A DNA stretch of 64,000 bases from positions 62,001 through 126,000 of the forward strand of contig CALISD010000084.1 of NCBI GenBank assembly GCA_938041955.1, written 5' to 3'. Below are positions 1-9,060 of the stretch, piece by piece; the stretch's first letter is position 1; each line of letters begins with the position of its first letter. The DNA is from an uncultured Granulosicoccaceae bacterium (lineage in GTDB: Bacteria; Pseudomonadota; Gammaproteobacteria; Granulosicoccales; Granulosicoccaceae). Position numbers and translations under genes: made by a program. The notes under the pieces were generated by a model. It saw only the letters and a program-made list of their open reading frames with translations. It ran no database searches and had not been told where the DNA came from.

Positions 1-367
1 CTGGCAGTGTAAGACTGCCATCGCTCAGTAGAAATTTTTCTTTTGCTTTGAGCTGTCCGTAGTGGCGCTTGATGTTGCTTTCCTGCAGCTTGCCAAAAGA
101 CGTACGGAAGATCATGTCTTTTGATGGTAGCTCGTCTAAATTACCGAGCAGCGCCTTATCGGTTCCCACCAATATTTTCTTGTAGCGATTTTGTTGTTCG
201 TAATCGTCGATCCATTGCCGCACTTTAGGAAACTTTGGTTTCATAGAGAATGAGGTATCGACCACCACCAGCACGGGCACTTTGTTGCTGTTCTCATAGA
301 CGTGAGTCGCAACCCATGCCACCGCGTGCAATAGAATAAACGCAGCAAATATTTTTACGTATTTCAT
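1..367 (-). CDS. VWA-like secreted or membrane-anchored protein (3' end outside window)
   Basis: An open frame runs from an ATG at 367 to the left edge, so only the first ~122 residues are visible. It starts MKYVKIFAAFILLHAVAWVA, a signal peptide or N-terminal anchor, followed by VPVLVVVDTSFSMK, which has the DxSxS pattern of a von Willebrand A metal-ion-dependent adhesion site. It begins only 2 bases after the stop of the upstream substrate-binding/VWA gene, so the two are almost certainly one operon. Function is unknown. The VWA assignment rests on one motif because the rest of the domain lies outside the window. Confidence 0.75.
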   Translation of the reverse strand, partial: MKYVKIFAAFILLHAVAWVATHVYENSNKVPVLVVVDTSFSMKPKFPKVRQWIDDYEQQNRYKKILVGTDKALLGNLDELPSKDMIFRTSFGKLQESNIKRHYGQLKAKEKFLLSDGSLTLP

Positions 368-369
368 AT

Positions 370-2058
370 TCACATTTCTGAGTTCAACAGATTGCCAATG
401 CGATAGGAGGCAGACTCGGCACTGGACTCAATGTAAGCCCCTTCTGCAAGGCTCGCCATTGACTTTAAATGTTCTGACGACAGTTCGTAGGCGATAGTGT
501 GAATCGGGATGCCAGTCCATTGCATAACATCGACGACACTGTCGTAGGTCAAGCCTTTGTTGGTCTCGCCATCTGATAATACAAATATAACCAATTTATG
601 ATCAGGGTGTGATTTCGCAAATTCCGTAAGTTGATGCAGAGCGACCATGACAGCATCGTTGGTCGCTGTGCCACCAAGTGCTGATAGCCTTTCTACCGCC
701 CCGATAAAGAGAGATTTCTGTTGTACAGAAAAAGGCCGAATATATAGATCAACATTAACTTTACTGTTGTAGCTCACCAGTCCGATTGAATTGGTTGAGC
801 TGATCAGATCGGAGGATTCTATTAGCGCGCGCTTAAGGTTTTTTAACCTGGTGCCATCCATTGAGCCAGATACATCAGCTACAAACATCGCAGCAATGGG
901 TCGACCGCCGGATTTTTTGTCTTTCCATATTTTTTGCGCGCTGAAAATGGTAGCTCCACTTTCTAATGCATAGCTACTTTGGTAGTTGGACTGTTGCCCG
1001 AATCCGTACTCACGAGTTAAGCGTTGATTCTTTTCGATGAACTGCGCGAACAGTTCGAGTACTTCAATTTCCGTGGCATCTGCCTTGGGTGTTGCATATA
1101 GTGGACTGTCATGCCGAACACCGAATGGCACAAACTCGTAGTCGCCCATACCCTTTACGTTTACCCATGATTGATGTTCCATCACCAACGCATCAAGCAC
1201 GCCGCTATTTACTGCAGCGTCGCGCATTTGCAATGTGTTTTGTGCAACGAACGGAACACCTGCCTGAAATGCCTCGAATGCGCTGGCGACATCAGGTGCA
1301 AGAAATTGCCCTTCATCGCCCTCTGCAAATTCATTTAATATTGTCAGTAGAAAATTCAACCCTGTGCTTGACTGGTACGGGTTGGTATAGCCCATTGAAA
1401 AAGATCCACTTGTGACCGCGTTGAGGAGCTTTTGAATGTCTAGTTTATTGTTGCTTGTTATTAGATCCTTCTTCGATTTGCGAACGATTACCCCTGCAGT
1501 ATTGGGGGCGGTCACTGCTGCTACCTTACGTACGTTTATGCCCTGTGCTGAAAGCATGTCGCCCCACAGCTCGTTGCTGGGTGAAAAGGCATCCGGCACA
1601 TACCGCTGCGACAAAATAAATTGAGCGCCCAAACCAGAGGCGATTTTTCGTATGCCTATCTGGGCTGTTTTGCCGTTGCCAACTTTAATTCTCTGTTGGT
1701 TGAATTGATCAGCCATTTCGATGTAGAAGCCGTCTCGCCCGGAACCTGCCTTTTCTGAGGAGGTGAATATTTCAACGGCCTCAATGCTTGAACTGTCTCT
1801 GGCATCGAGCGTCATCGGGTATTCGTTAATACTTGGTAAAATAGACAGTAGATTGGTTTGTGATAATTGAATATTTGCTCGAAAGGTGTTTTCGCGCTGG
1901 CTGTATTGAATTTCACTGTCAATGATGCTGTCGAGTTGTTCGACAGCTTTTTCTTTACTGTCGATACTGCCCGGTCCGCACGCCGTCACTGACAACAGTG
2001 TCAGCAGTAGTGGGATGAGCTTGCGCATATGTTTTTGGTTGATTTGTAGTGTCGTCAC
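370..2058 (-). CDS. Lipoprotein with substrate-binding-like domain and C-terminal VWA domain
   Basis: About 562 residues. I chose the GTG at 2058 because AGGGGGA lies about 8 bases upstream and it leaves the upstream gene free of overlap; a longer frame reaches 2154. The N-terminus then has a hydrophobic stretch ending in the lipobox VTAC, so it is probably a lipoprotein. The middle (~60-370) resembles a periplasmic type-2 binding-protein fold (SBP_bac_11-like). The last ~180 residues are a VWA domain with MIDAS parts DVSGSMDG, GGTATND and LSDGETN. Proteins of this design are annotated as substrate-binding and VWA domain proteins; no reaction is known to me. It lies in the same operon as the genes on either side. 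Confidence 0.85.
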   Translation of the reverse strand: MTTLQINQKHMRKLIPLLLTLLSVTACGPGSIDSKEKAVEQLDSIIDSEIQYSQRENTFRANIQLSQTNLLSILPSINEYPMTLDARDSSSIEAVEIFTSSEKAGSGRDGFYIEMADQFNQQRIKVGNGKTAQIGIRKIASGLGAQFILSQRYVPDAFSPSNELWGDMLSAQGINVRKVAAVTAPNTAGVIVRKSKKDLITSNNKLDIQKLLNAVTSGSFSMGYTNPYQSSTGLNFLLTILNEFAEGDEGQFLAPDVASAFEAFQAGVPFVAQNTLQMRDAAVNSGVLDALVMEHQSWVNVKGMGDYEFVPFGVRHDSPLYATPKADATEIEVLELFAQFIEKNQRLTREYGFGQQSNYQSSYALESGATIFSAQKIWKDKKSGGRPIAAMFVADVSGSMDGTRLKNLKRALIESSDLISSTNSIGLVSYNSKVNVDLYIRPFSVQQKSLFIGAVERLSALGGTATNDAVMVALHQLTEFAKSHPDHKLVIFVLSDGETNKGLTYDSVVDVMQWTGIPIHTIAYELSSEHLKSMASLAEGAYIESSAESASYRIGNLLNSEM

Positions 2059-2086
2059 TGAGTGTTCCCCCTGTACCGTACTAATA

Positions 2087-2791
2087 TTAGTTGCTTTGTT
2101 GGCGTGCGATGTCAGCCAAATCATTGAGTCTTGCCAATGTTTCAGTGCGTTCAAATTTACCGATTTCTTCGATATTGGCTACTTCGATTGAGGTGTCGGT
2201 TAGCGCTTGAAACAGTTTTTGGTTTGAGCTAATTAATTTTTTCAGCCTATGGCCTTGATCTGCAAGTTGGCGTTGTGAATCTTCGTTGTTGCTCTGCCGT
2301 TTAAGGCTGGATATGGTGTGTCCAACGCCCACCATATCTGAAAGATTCTGCAATGCTTGGTTCTGCACGCGTCGCGCAGCATTTAAATAGGTAGAAGCGC
2401 TGAGGTTTTTTCCATCAAAGCGGTTGGCAATCACTTCGTGAAAGTCGTTCAGTAAATTGTTCAGCGTTTTAGCCTGTTTTTCACCTTCGTTAATATCAAG
2501 ATCTTCCAGGCTTTGTTGTAGCTTTGAGAGTCGGCCGAGCATTTCCTGATGATCCTGCTGCTCTACTGCTCGAAGTTCTCTGAGAACATCAAGGTCAACA
2601 AATCCATACATGCGGTAAAGAAGTGGAACCGTAATGATGGCCAGCAGGCACAATGCACCGTAGACCAGTGCTATTAGCCAATCGGGTCTAAACCACCAAT
2701 AGAATGCTGCGAAGAGCGCTACTGAGAGCGCGATAGCGAATCCTAATACTGCTTTCACGGCTATCCTCTTATAAGAGCGTTGAGTGTGCAT
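2087..2791 (-). CDS. Two-TM protein with cytoplasmic coiled-coil tail
   Basis: A protein of about 234 residues not recognised as a family. Two hydrophobic segments lie near residues 15-60 (AVLGFAIALSVALFAAFYWW, then LIALVYGALCLLAIITVPLL). The remaining ~170 residues are charged and helical with heptad-like spacing, so a membrane-anchored coiled-coil is the best description. The start is uncertain: ATG at 2791 lacks a good ribosome site, while a TTG at 2809 has AGGA about 10 bases upstream. It is the first gene of the VWA operon. XpaC/TelA-type proteins often sit beside substrate-binding/VWA proteins, so a distant relation is possible but not shown. Confidence 0.7.
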   Translation of the reverse strand: MHTQRSYKRIAVKAVLGFAIALSVALFAAFYWWFRPDWLIALVYGALCLLAIITVPLLYRMYGFVDLDVLRELRAVEQQDHQEMLGRLSKLQQSLEDLDINEGEKQAKTLNNLLNDFHEVIANRFDGKNLSASTYLNAARRVQNQALQNLSDMVGVGHTISSLKRQSNNEDSQRQLADQGHRLKKLISSNQKLFQALTDTSIEVANIEEIGKFERTETLARLNDLADIARQQSN

Positions 2792-2883
2792 TGTACCGTG
2801 ATAGGGCAATTCTGCACTTTCCTATATAGAAAGCGGCCAATATAGAAAATTAAGGCTATGGGTAAAGTGGGGGCTGCTGCGGA

Positions 2884-3615
2884 TTATTCAATAACGGTGA
2901 AGGCTATGGCTTTGAGTCGGATTGACATTTTTCCGCGTTTGTACTGCTCTATCTGAACCGGGATAGGCAGATCGTCCGGCCCGATTGAGGCAAACCAAGT
3001 CACCGTATGGCGATTGCTATTAGCACGCTGGCGGTCAATGCGAGTGGTTTTGAGTAAGCCGATATCGGTCTTTAAAGAAACCTGTCCCCTAGAGACGAAT
3101 GTGATGACTTCTGTGCCAGATTGCTCGAGCAATTTAACCGAGAACTCTTTGGCGTCCGGGTTTTCATTGAGGTGGCTCATGACCGTTAAAGTCATTGATA
3201 AGCGATCAACCGCATCGTCGTCAATTTTGAAGGTTTCGGACTTTCCATTGCGAATGCTGGTGGCCAGACCATTTTTGCGATCATAAGTCGTGGTGTAGCT
3301 GCGCTTTTCGTTACCGAAGTTGGTGTAGGAATATGTGCTGGATAGAAATGGTGCAGAGAGTGAAACAAGTTCTGCGGCTTCACGGATTTTCCCTTTATTC
3401 GAAAAGCGGAACACCCCGGTTGGGTTGGTTTGCAGTACCAATTGGTAGCCGTTTTCGTCATTGCCGGCGAGCGTAAAGTCGGCGGTTCCACCGGTGATGT
3501 AATTATTTTCCAGTGTGTAGGTTACTTTGAATTCAGGCACAGGCTGCTGTGCCTCTGCCTGAAAACTGCACAGAAGCGCAATACCTGCTAATGCTGTAAA
3601 AACCAGTTTTACCAT
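2884..3615 (-). CDS. DUF3108 secreted protein
   Basis: About 243 residues from the ATG at 3615, which puts a clean signal peptide at the N-terminus (MVKLVFTALAGIALLCSFQA, cleavage near AEA). An upstream GTG would add ten residues. The mature part is beta-rich (VTYTLENNYITGGTADFTL, then paired strands to VQIEQYKRGKM) and matches the DUF3108 pattern, a periplasmic family of unknown function. It lies downstream of purN on the same strand, a neighbourhood I recall for DUF3108 genes in Pseudomonas. The 3' end is 75 bases from the VWA operon. Confidence 0.8.
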   Translation of the reverse strand: MVKLVFTALAGIALLCSFQAEAQQPVPEFKVTYTLENNYITGGTADFTLAGNDENGYQLVLQTNPTGVFRFSNKGKIREAAELVSLSAPFLSSTYSYTNFGNEKRSYTTTYDRKNGLATSIRNGKSETFKIDDDAVDRLSMTLTVMSHLNENPDAKEFSVKLLEQSGTEVITFVSRGQVSLKTDIGLLKTTRIDRQRANSNRHTVTWFASIGPDDLPIPVQIEQYKRGKMSIRLKAIAFTVIE

Positions 3616-3739
3616 ATTGTTAACGTTACGCACCCTGTACTGCACAAAGCCTGAATGGCTTTCGTTCTTTTTGTAAAGTAGTCGGTTTTGTGAAACAAGT
3701 GGGTCGCTACTGAGTCGGCGTAGAGACCTACTGAATAAA

Positions 3740-4402
3740 TCAATGATAGTAGTAGAGTAGGGGATTAAGGGCGGCTTTATCGTTAACTTTCACGTGACTA
3801 TCCTGACACGCTACCGTGCCGTGAAGGCACATTTGTACCACGGTCGGGTAGAGCTTGTGTTCGGCAGCAAGTACTCGAGCTGATAGCGAGTCTACATTGT
3901 CACCGTTTTTGATTGGAACAACAGCTCTTGCTATCACCGGGCCACCGTCCAGCGCTTCATTAACGTAATGTACCGTGCAGCCGTGCCAGCGATCAGATGC
4001 CTCAATTGCCCGGGCATGTGTATTAAGTCCCGGGTGTCGTGGTAACAGCGACGGATGAATATTTAGCAGGCGATGCTGGTAGTGTTGAGTGAATTCTACC
4101 GTCAGACGTCGCATAAAGCCTGCGAGCAACACCAATTGCGCAGGCGTGGAGCAGTCGATTGCCTCAATCAGGGCTTGATCAAATGCTTCCCGATTTGAGT
4201 ACTCTTTGTGATTGACTACAGTGGTGTTGATGCCGTGGTGCCTGGCATACTCAAGTCCTCCGGCGTTTGTTACATTGCTTATGACATGAGTTACTTTTGC
4301 TTGCAGCGTTCCGTTTTCGCAAGCCCGGTGAATAGCTTGCATGTTTGATCCGCGACCGGAGATCAAAACAGTGATGTCATGGCTCATTTGATCCGTGCTC
4401 AT
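3740..4402 (-). CDS. purN: Phosphoribosylglycinamide formyltransferase (GAR transformylase)
   Basis: Cytosolic enzyme of de novo purine synthesis that transfers a formyl group from 10-formyl-THF to glycinamide ribonucleotide. The 220-residue length is normal. The phosphate-binding loop [13 protein letters not shown] lies near the start. The catalytic Asn and His are in NIHPSLLP and the catalytic Asp is in LDGGPVI. The start ATG overlaps the purM stop by four bases (ATGA), so the two are translationally coupled. An alternative ATG five codons in is possible. Confidence 0.97.
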   Translation of the reverse strand: MSTDQMSHDITVLISGRGSNMQAIHRACENGTLQAKVTHVISNVTNAGGLEYARHHGINTTVVNHKEYSNREAFDQALIEAIDCSTPAQLVLLAGFMRRLTVEFTQHYQHRLLNIHPSLLPRHPGLNTHARAIEASDRWHGCTVHYVNEALDGGPVIARAVVPIKNGDNVDSLSARVLAAEHKLYPTVVQMCLHGTVACQDSHVKVNDKAALNPLLYYYH

Positions 4403-5496
4403 TCAATCCAGGTAACCGTTGCATCTGGGTTGTCGTTACCCCTCACCTCTCCAATCAACATGGCCTGTTCACCCGCCGCCGTTAGCAGATCTAGTGTTGC
4501 CTGCTGTTGGGTTTCGGGGACGATCACGACCATGCCGATACCACAGTTAAAGGTTCTGAGCATTTCCTCTTCGCTAATATTTCCCTGCTCTTGTACCCAC
4601 TGAAATATAGCCGGTCGCTGCCAACTGTTTTTGCGCAGGCAAGCCATGGTGTTGTCAGGCAGCGAGCGTGGAATATTTTCTGTGATACCGCCACCGGTAA
4701 TATGTGCCAATGCGTGTACCGGTACTTCCTGAAGCAGCTTTAACACTGACTTCACATAGATACGTGTTGGCATCATTAAAAGTTGTGCAATTGTTTTCCC
4801 GTCATCCAGTGCTTTATTTATATCTGCCTTGCTATCGGTGATGACCTTACGAACCAGTGAGTATCCGTTGGAGTGAAAGCCTGATGAGGCCAGGCCGATA
4901 ATGCTGTCACCTGCCTTCACATTGGATTTATCAAGAATCAGTTTCTTTTCAACGATGCCTACCGAAAAGCCCGCCAGGTCATAGTCGTCACTGTCATACA
5001 TGCCTGGCATTTCGGCAGTCTCGCCGCCAATGAGTGCCGCGCCTGCCTGAACGCAGCCATCAGCAATACCTGAGATGATTTGACGCGACTTTTCGACGTC
5101 GAGCTTTCCGCAAGCGTAATAGTCCAGAAAGTACAAAGGTTCGGCGCCGCAGACCAGAATGTCGTTGACACACATGGCCACCAGGTCAGTACCGATGCTG
5201 CTGTGGTCGTTGAGCAGGTTGGCGAGCATGAGTTTGGTGCCGACCCCATCAGCGCCTGACACCAATACCGGCTGCTCGAACTGGCCGGTCGGCAATTCGA
5301 ATAATCCGCCAAAGCCACCAATGCCGCCGAGTACGCCGGGTCGGTGAGTGCGTTTGATGTCTGGCTTTATCAACTCAACCAGCTGATTGCCTGCATCTAT
5401 GTCAACTCCGGCATCCCGATAGCTTGTGCCAGTGTTGGCGATATTCGAGCGATCTGTTGCGCTATTGGCGGGCGAAGGGGAATCGGCGTTTGTCAT
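4399..5496 (-). CDS. purM: Phosphoribosylformylglycinamidine cyclo-ligase (AIR synthetase)
   Basis: Closes the imidazole ring in purine synthesis using ATP. The 365 residues include the typical N-terminal [12 protein letters not shown], the glycine-rich [27 protein letters not shown] and the C-terminal [13 protein letters not shown]. There is a short extra N-terminal stretch of about 25 residues rich in Ser/Asn. The gene overlaps purN and is divergent from the DUF2066 gene at 5591 across 94 bases, which should hold both promoters. This order (purN, purM, DUF2066, hda) is conserved in gammaproteobacteria as I recall. Confidence 0.97.
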   Translation of the reverse strand: MTNADSPSPANSATDRSNIANTGTSYRDAGVDIDAGNQLVELIKPDIKRTHRPGVLGGIGGFGGLFELPTGQFEQPVLVSGADGVGTKLMLANLLNDHSSIGTDLVAMCVNDILVCGAEPLYFLDYYACGKLDVEKSRQIISGIADGCVQAGAALIGGETAEMPGMYDSDDYDLAGFSVGIVEKKLILDKSNVKAGDSIIGLASSGFHSNGYSLVRKVITDSKADINKALDDGKTIAQLLMMPTRIYVKSVLKLLQEVPVHALAHITGGGITENIPRSLPDNTMACLRKNSWQRPAIFQWVQEQGNISEEEMLRTFNCGIGMVVIVPETQQQATLDLLTAAGEQAMLIGEVRGNDNPDATVTWIE

Positions 5497-5590
5497 AGTG
5501 GTGATTCAGTGGGGCGCGGGCGTCGATTTTACTATGACACGGGTGTCTGAGTTACAATTCCTGCTGAAAAATATTTTATAAGGTGAGCTT

Positions 5591-6781
5591 ATGCGTCGCA
5601 CCGGGTTATCCACTTCAGAATGCTGCGGCTCGTTTGTGCCGGGTGGCTTGTTCGCTTGCTTTCAGCGATTGGCAAAATCCTGCCTGATGATGTTGTCGCT
5701 GGTCGTTTTATCTTTTCCAGTCGTGAGCCAGGTACAGGCTCAGTCTAACCGTGATTTCCGGGTTGATGTGCTGGTGGCAGATCAGGGCAGCCGGCAGCGC
5801 GACAGTGCCTATTGGTTGGCTTTTAATCGTGTGCTTCGCCGTCAGGTAGAGACCCGTGTTCGGGTGGAGCCTGAACAGCGTGACGATCTGCTGAAAAATC
5901 CCTCGTTGTACGTGCAAAGCTTCCGCTACCGTAAATTCGATTCTGCCTCAGACAGTTCACGGCTGTCGACCCGCAAGGTGCGTGAAGGTGCAACACCCAC
6001 CGCCGTCATAACGGTAAGTTTTCCTGCAGATATTGCCGCGATTGTGCAGCAGCAGCTGATACCCGTAGCAGTTGAGGAGGAGATTCCGGTGGCTGCGCCC
6101 GTTATTGCTTTGGTAGCTGTGGAGCAACAGGGTAATCAATTTATTATTGGCGGCGATCGTGGTAAAAAATTCCAATCGAGGGCTATGCAGCTTGCGTCTG
6201 CAAACAATCTGCTGTTGGAGTTTCCGGTCATTGAAGGTGCTGATTTAGATTTGATAAACGCAGCAGATATCCTGTCTGGTGATACTGTCCGGATTAGCAA
6301 TTTTGTGTCTCGCTACAGCGGCAATGATCTGCTAACTGGTGCGCTGTATCGATTGTCTGTCAATACATGGCAATCAGATTGGAGTTATTCAAGTGGCGAC
6401 CAGCCGGTACAGACATTTAGTCTGACAACCGCCACTCTGGATGAAGCACTGGTTGCAGCGATGACGCAGATCAGTCCGGGAGGGGGGTATCTTAATTCGA
6501 CATATAACGATGGTACCGATGCGAGTTTCGAGCGCTCCGGAGTTGAAATAAGAGTCGAAAATATAAAGTCGCTTGCAGATTACGACAATGTGCTTGCGGT
6601 ACTGCGGCAGTTGGATGCAGGTATAGTGACTTCCAGTCTGGAGTACGAAGCGATGGTGTTTCGTGCCACAGATCAAGGCGCCCCTAGAGTGCGTGATTCT
6701 CTAATTGCGAGCCGTCGCTTTGAACCGTTAAACACCGATCAGTTCAGTGACAGCCTGAGCTTTCGCTATCAAGCGCAGTAA
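5591..6781 (+). CDS. DUF2066 secreted protein
   Basis: A 396-residue protein with an extended N-terminus and a signal peptide (CLMMLSLVVLSFPVVSQVQA, cleaved about residue 50). AGGTG lies 6 bases before the ATG, supporting this start. The mature part, RDFRVDVLVADQGSRQRDSA onward, matches DUF2066, a family of unknown function found between purM and hda. It lies 9 bases upstream of hda on the same strand, so the two are cotranscribed. A periplasmic role is inferred from the signal peptide only. Confidence 0.85.
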   Translation: MRRTGLSTSECCGSFVPGGLFACFQRLAKSCLMMLSLVVLSFPVVSQVQAQSNRDFRVDVLVADQGSRQRDSAYWLAFNRVLRRQVETRVRVEPEQRDDLLKNPSLYVQSFRYRKFDSASDSSRLSTRKVREGATPTAVITVSFPADIAAIVQQQLIPVAVEEEIPVAAPVIALVAVEQQGNQFIIGGDRGKKFQSRAMQLASANNLLLEFPVIEGADLDLINAADILSGDTVRISNFVSRYSGNDLLTGALYRLSVNTWQSDWSYSSGDQPVQTFSLTTATLDEALVAAMTQISPGGGYLNSTYNDGTDASFERSGVEIRVENIKSLADYDNVLAVLRQLDAGIVTSSLEYEAMVFRATDQGAPRVRDSLIASRRFEPLNTDQFSDSLSFRYQAQ

Positions 6782-6790
6782 CGATACAGC

Positions 6791-7498
6791 ATGACGATGC
6801 AAAGGCAATTGCCGCTGCCTTTATCCCCCACGCTGGTGCCAACGTTTGACAACTTTTGTCATGGTGCCAATGGATTTGCGGTGGATATGGTGCAAAGTCT
6901 CCAGCAAGCTGATGATGTTAGTCAGCTTTACTTGTGGGGAGGCGTGCAGTGTGGCAAGTCCCATTTGCTATTGGCGGCTCACAATGAGTTTGTCGCTGCC
7001 AACAAGCAATCTTTTTATGTCTCGTTAAAAGATGCCACCCTCACCTCTGGCCTGCTTGAAGCTCTGGATGGCCACGCCCTGGTTGCACTGGATGACATTG
7101 ATAGTGTGGCTGGGGAAAAAGCGTGGGAGCAGGCATTGTTTAACTTGATAAACTTTACCCGCGAACGGGCCGGAAAGGTAATTTTCAGTGCCAGTCACGC
7201 ACCGACACTGGGTGAATGGGCGCTCCCCGATCTTGTGTCGCGATTAAGCTGGGGCCCGGTAATAAAGCTTGAGCCGTTGAGTGATATTGATGTGAGAGAG
7301 GCATTAATGATGGCTGTTGATGAAAAGGGATTGCAGATGCCTGAAGAAACGGCCGACTATTTGCTCAAGCGCCATAGCCGTGATGTTAATAGTCTACTCA
7401 AAGTGGTTGCTTTGCTTGATAGGGAATCTTTAGCCGCAGGTCGCGCTCGTATCTCGATTCCTTTTTTGAAAACCTGCCTTGCTCAGGTTAATACCTAA
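6791..7498 (+). CDS. hda: DnaA regulatory inactivator Hda
   Basis: A 235-residue AAA+ protein homologous to the DnaA ATPase domain. With the DNA-loaded sliding clamp it stimulates hydrolysis of DnaA-ATP and so limits re-initiation. The N-terminal QLPLPL is the clamp-binding motif. The P-loop region WGGVQCGKSHLL is near residue 50 and VALDDIDSV is the Walker B strand. The gene follows DUF2066 closely and ends 7 bases from the stop of the convergent DUF2069 gene. Confidence 0.95.
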   Translation: MTMQRQLPLPLSPTLVPTFDNFCHGANGFAVDMVQSLQQADDVSQLYLWGGVQCGKSHLLLAAHNEFVAANKQSFYVSLKDATLTSGLLEALDGHALVALDDIDSVAGEKAWEQALFNLINFTRERAGKVIFSASHAPTLGEWALPDLVSRLSWGPVIKLEPLSDIDVREALMMAVDEKGLQMPEETADYLLKRHSRDVNSLLKVVALLDRESLAAGRARISIPFLKTCLAQVNT

Positions 7499-7505
7499 AC
7501 CGGTA

Positions 7506-7934
7506 TTACGTGTCTTGATCCGCCTGTTGTTCATTACTTATATCTGCATTGGCTGCTATCTTTCGATATTTTGAATAATAAGCACAGCCAAAAAACCAGG
7601 CGGTACTGCACACTACAAGTATAAGTCCCAACCAGGGTTTTTCCGTGCGGTGGATTGCTGCATCAATGCCGAATGCAAAATACGGCAAGGCCAGAAAGCC
7701 AGCCCAGGAATGAGTGTAGACTCGCCCGTGCAACATGCCGCGCAGTGGCAATAGCAACGGTAGCAAGCCGATTGCAAGTGCAATACTTTTTGGAATTTGC
7801 GGTGGGGCGAGCCAGATAATCCACAGCATAAGAAAAAGCATAGTGCCGAAGTAGCCTGCCAGCGCCAGCGCTCTGGTGGTGTTGAGTCTCGCCGGTGTTA
7901 CAACAATTACTGCTTTTGTTTTAGATTTTTTCAT
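7506..7934 (-). CDS. DUF2069 membrane protein
   Basis: A small inner-membrane protein of 142 residues. I start it at the ATG at 7934 because this overlaps the wrbA stop by four bases; the frame opens 16 codons earlier inside wrbA. Four hydrophobic segments are visible: ALALAGYFGTMLFLMLWIIW, SIALAIGLLPLLLPLRGML, AGFLALPYFAFGI and LGLILVVCSTAWFFGCAYY. This is the DUF2069 pattern, whose function is unknown and which is a usual neighbour of wrbA in this block. Confidence 0.85.
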   Translation of the reverse strand: MKKSKTKAVIVVTPARLNTTRALALAGYFGTMLFLMLWIIWLAPPQIPKSIALAIGLLPLLLPLRGMLHGRVYTHSWAGFLALPYFAFGIDAAIHRTEKPWLGLILVVCSTAWFFGCAYYSKYRKIAANADISNEQQADQDT

Positions 7935-8512
7935 GAAAGTTTGACAGCAATGGTGGCGACTCGTTTGCCCAGTGCGGTGCACAAAGCTTTTTCGTGTTGA
8001 TCTAGCGAGGGTATAGCATTGTCGCCTGACACATGACTCGCGCCATAGGGTGTACCGCCGCGTAGAGTCTTTGTTAAAGAGGCTTCGGCATACGGCAGGC
8101 CGATCATAATCATCCCGTGGTGTAGCAACGGCAGCATCATTGTGAATAGCGTACTTTCTTGTCCTCCGTGCATTGATGATGAAGAGGTGAATACTGCAGC
8201 CGGTTTGTCAGTGAGATCCCCGGCAAGCCAAAGGTCACTGGTTGAGTCGAAAAAATATTTTAAAGGGGCAGCCATATTGCCAAAACGGGTTGGACTTCCG
8301 ACGATTAACCCATCTGCATTTCGCAACTCATCTTTGCTAATAAGTGGTGAATCGACTTTGGTGGTTTGTGAACCATCTGCTCGAGGTATGTCTGCGACGG
8401 TTCGAAGCTGTGCTTCGCATCCGGCGACTAACGCCACTCCACGACCGATTTGATTGGCCATTCGGCGGGTGCTGCCATCACGGCTATAATAAAGTACGAC
8501 TATTTTTTTCAT
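7931..8512 (-). CDS. wrbA: NAD(P)H:quinone oxidoreductase, WrbA type flavodoxin
   Basis: An FMN-binding flavodoxin-fold protein of 193 residues that reduces quinones by two electrons. The FMN phosphate loop is YYSRDGSTRRMANQIGRG near the N-terminus. The second flavin loop is SPTRFGNMAAPLKYFFD and the third is FTSSSSMHGGQESTL. It lies 9 bases after arsC and overlaps the DUF2069 start, giving an arsC-wrbA-DUF2069 operon. Confidence 0.93.
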   Translation of the reverse strand: MKKIVVLYYSRDGSTRRMANQIGRGVALVAGCEAQLRTVADIPRADGSQTTKVDSPLISKDELRNADGLIVGSPTRFGNMAAPLKYFFDSTSDLWLAGDLTDKPAAVFTSSSSMHGGQESTLFTMMLPLLHHGMIMIGLPYAEASLTKTLRGGTPYGASHVSGDNAIPSLDQHEKALCTALGKRVATIAVKLS

Positions 8513-8521
8513 CGGATCAGT

Positions 8522-8887
8522 TTACGAATCGAGGAGATCGATAATGTGATCAATCGGGCGGCCGATCGCAGCACGGCCTTTGAAACTGACAATGGGCCGT
8601 TCTATTAAAATCGGGTTTTCTGTCATTGCTTCAATCAGCTGCTCGTCGGTCAGAGAGGCATCTGCAAGGTTCAGTTCTTTATAAGTGGATTCACTGCGGC
8701 GCATTATTTCCCGAGGTTTTAGCTGTAGTTGATCCAAAAGCTCCAGTAATGTGCTGCGGTCTATGGGGGTATTCAGGTAGTCGATCGTGGTGATTTCGAT
8801 TTCCTGTTGCTGTAGCAGTGCAAGGGCGGCCCGGCTTTTTGAACAGCGCGGATTGTGGTAGATCGTGGCCTTTTCTGGGTCTGTCAT
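8522..8887 (-). CDS. arsC: ArsC-family thioredoxin-fold reductase
   Basis: A 121-residue member of the ArsC/Spx family with the active-site motif YHNPRCSKSR near the N-terminus, MRRSESTYKEL in the middle and IERPIV near residue 95. These fit glutaredoxin-linked arsenate reductases. No other arsenic gene (arsR, arsB) is near, and it is the first gene of an operon with wrbA. An arsenate role is therefore plausible by family, but a general thiol role is equally possible. Confidence 0.88.
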   Translation of the reverse strand: MTDPEKATIYHNPRCSKSRAALALLQQQEIEITTIDYLNTPIDRSTLLELLDQLQLKPREIMRRSESTYKELNLADASLTDEQLIEAMTENPILIERPIVSFKGRAAIGRPIDHIIDLLDS

Positions 8888-9060
8888 GGAGCGAATGCCT
8901 GATGATGCACAATTGAGCGAGGATTATAACGACTTCATTCTGTAAAAGCGTCTTATGCTTATATTGAGACTCGCTTCAAGAACTTCTGTATCGGCCGATT
9001 GAGTAGAGAAGGGGTGATTTTGCACCCCGGTAATCCGTCACAAAATCGAGCACACTGCAG

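Noticed and set aside
8522-8887. An arsenic resistance locus
   Set aside because: Only an ArsC-fold gene is present, within a conserved housekeeping block, with no arsR, arsB or arsH.
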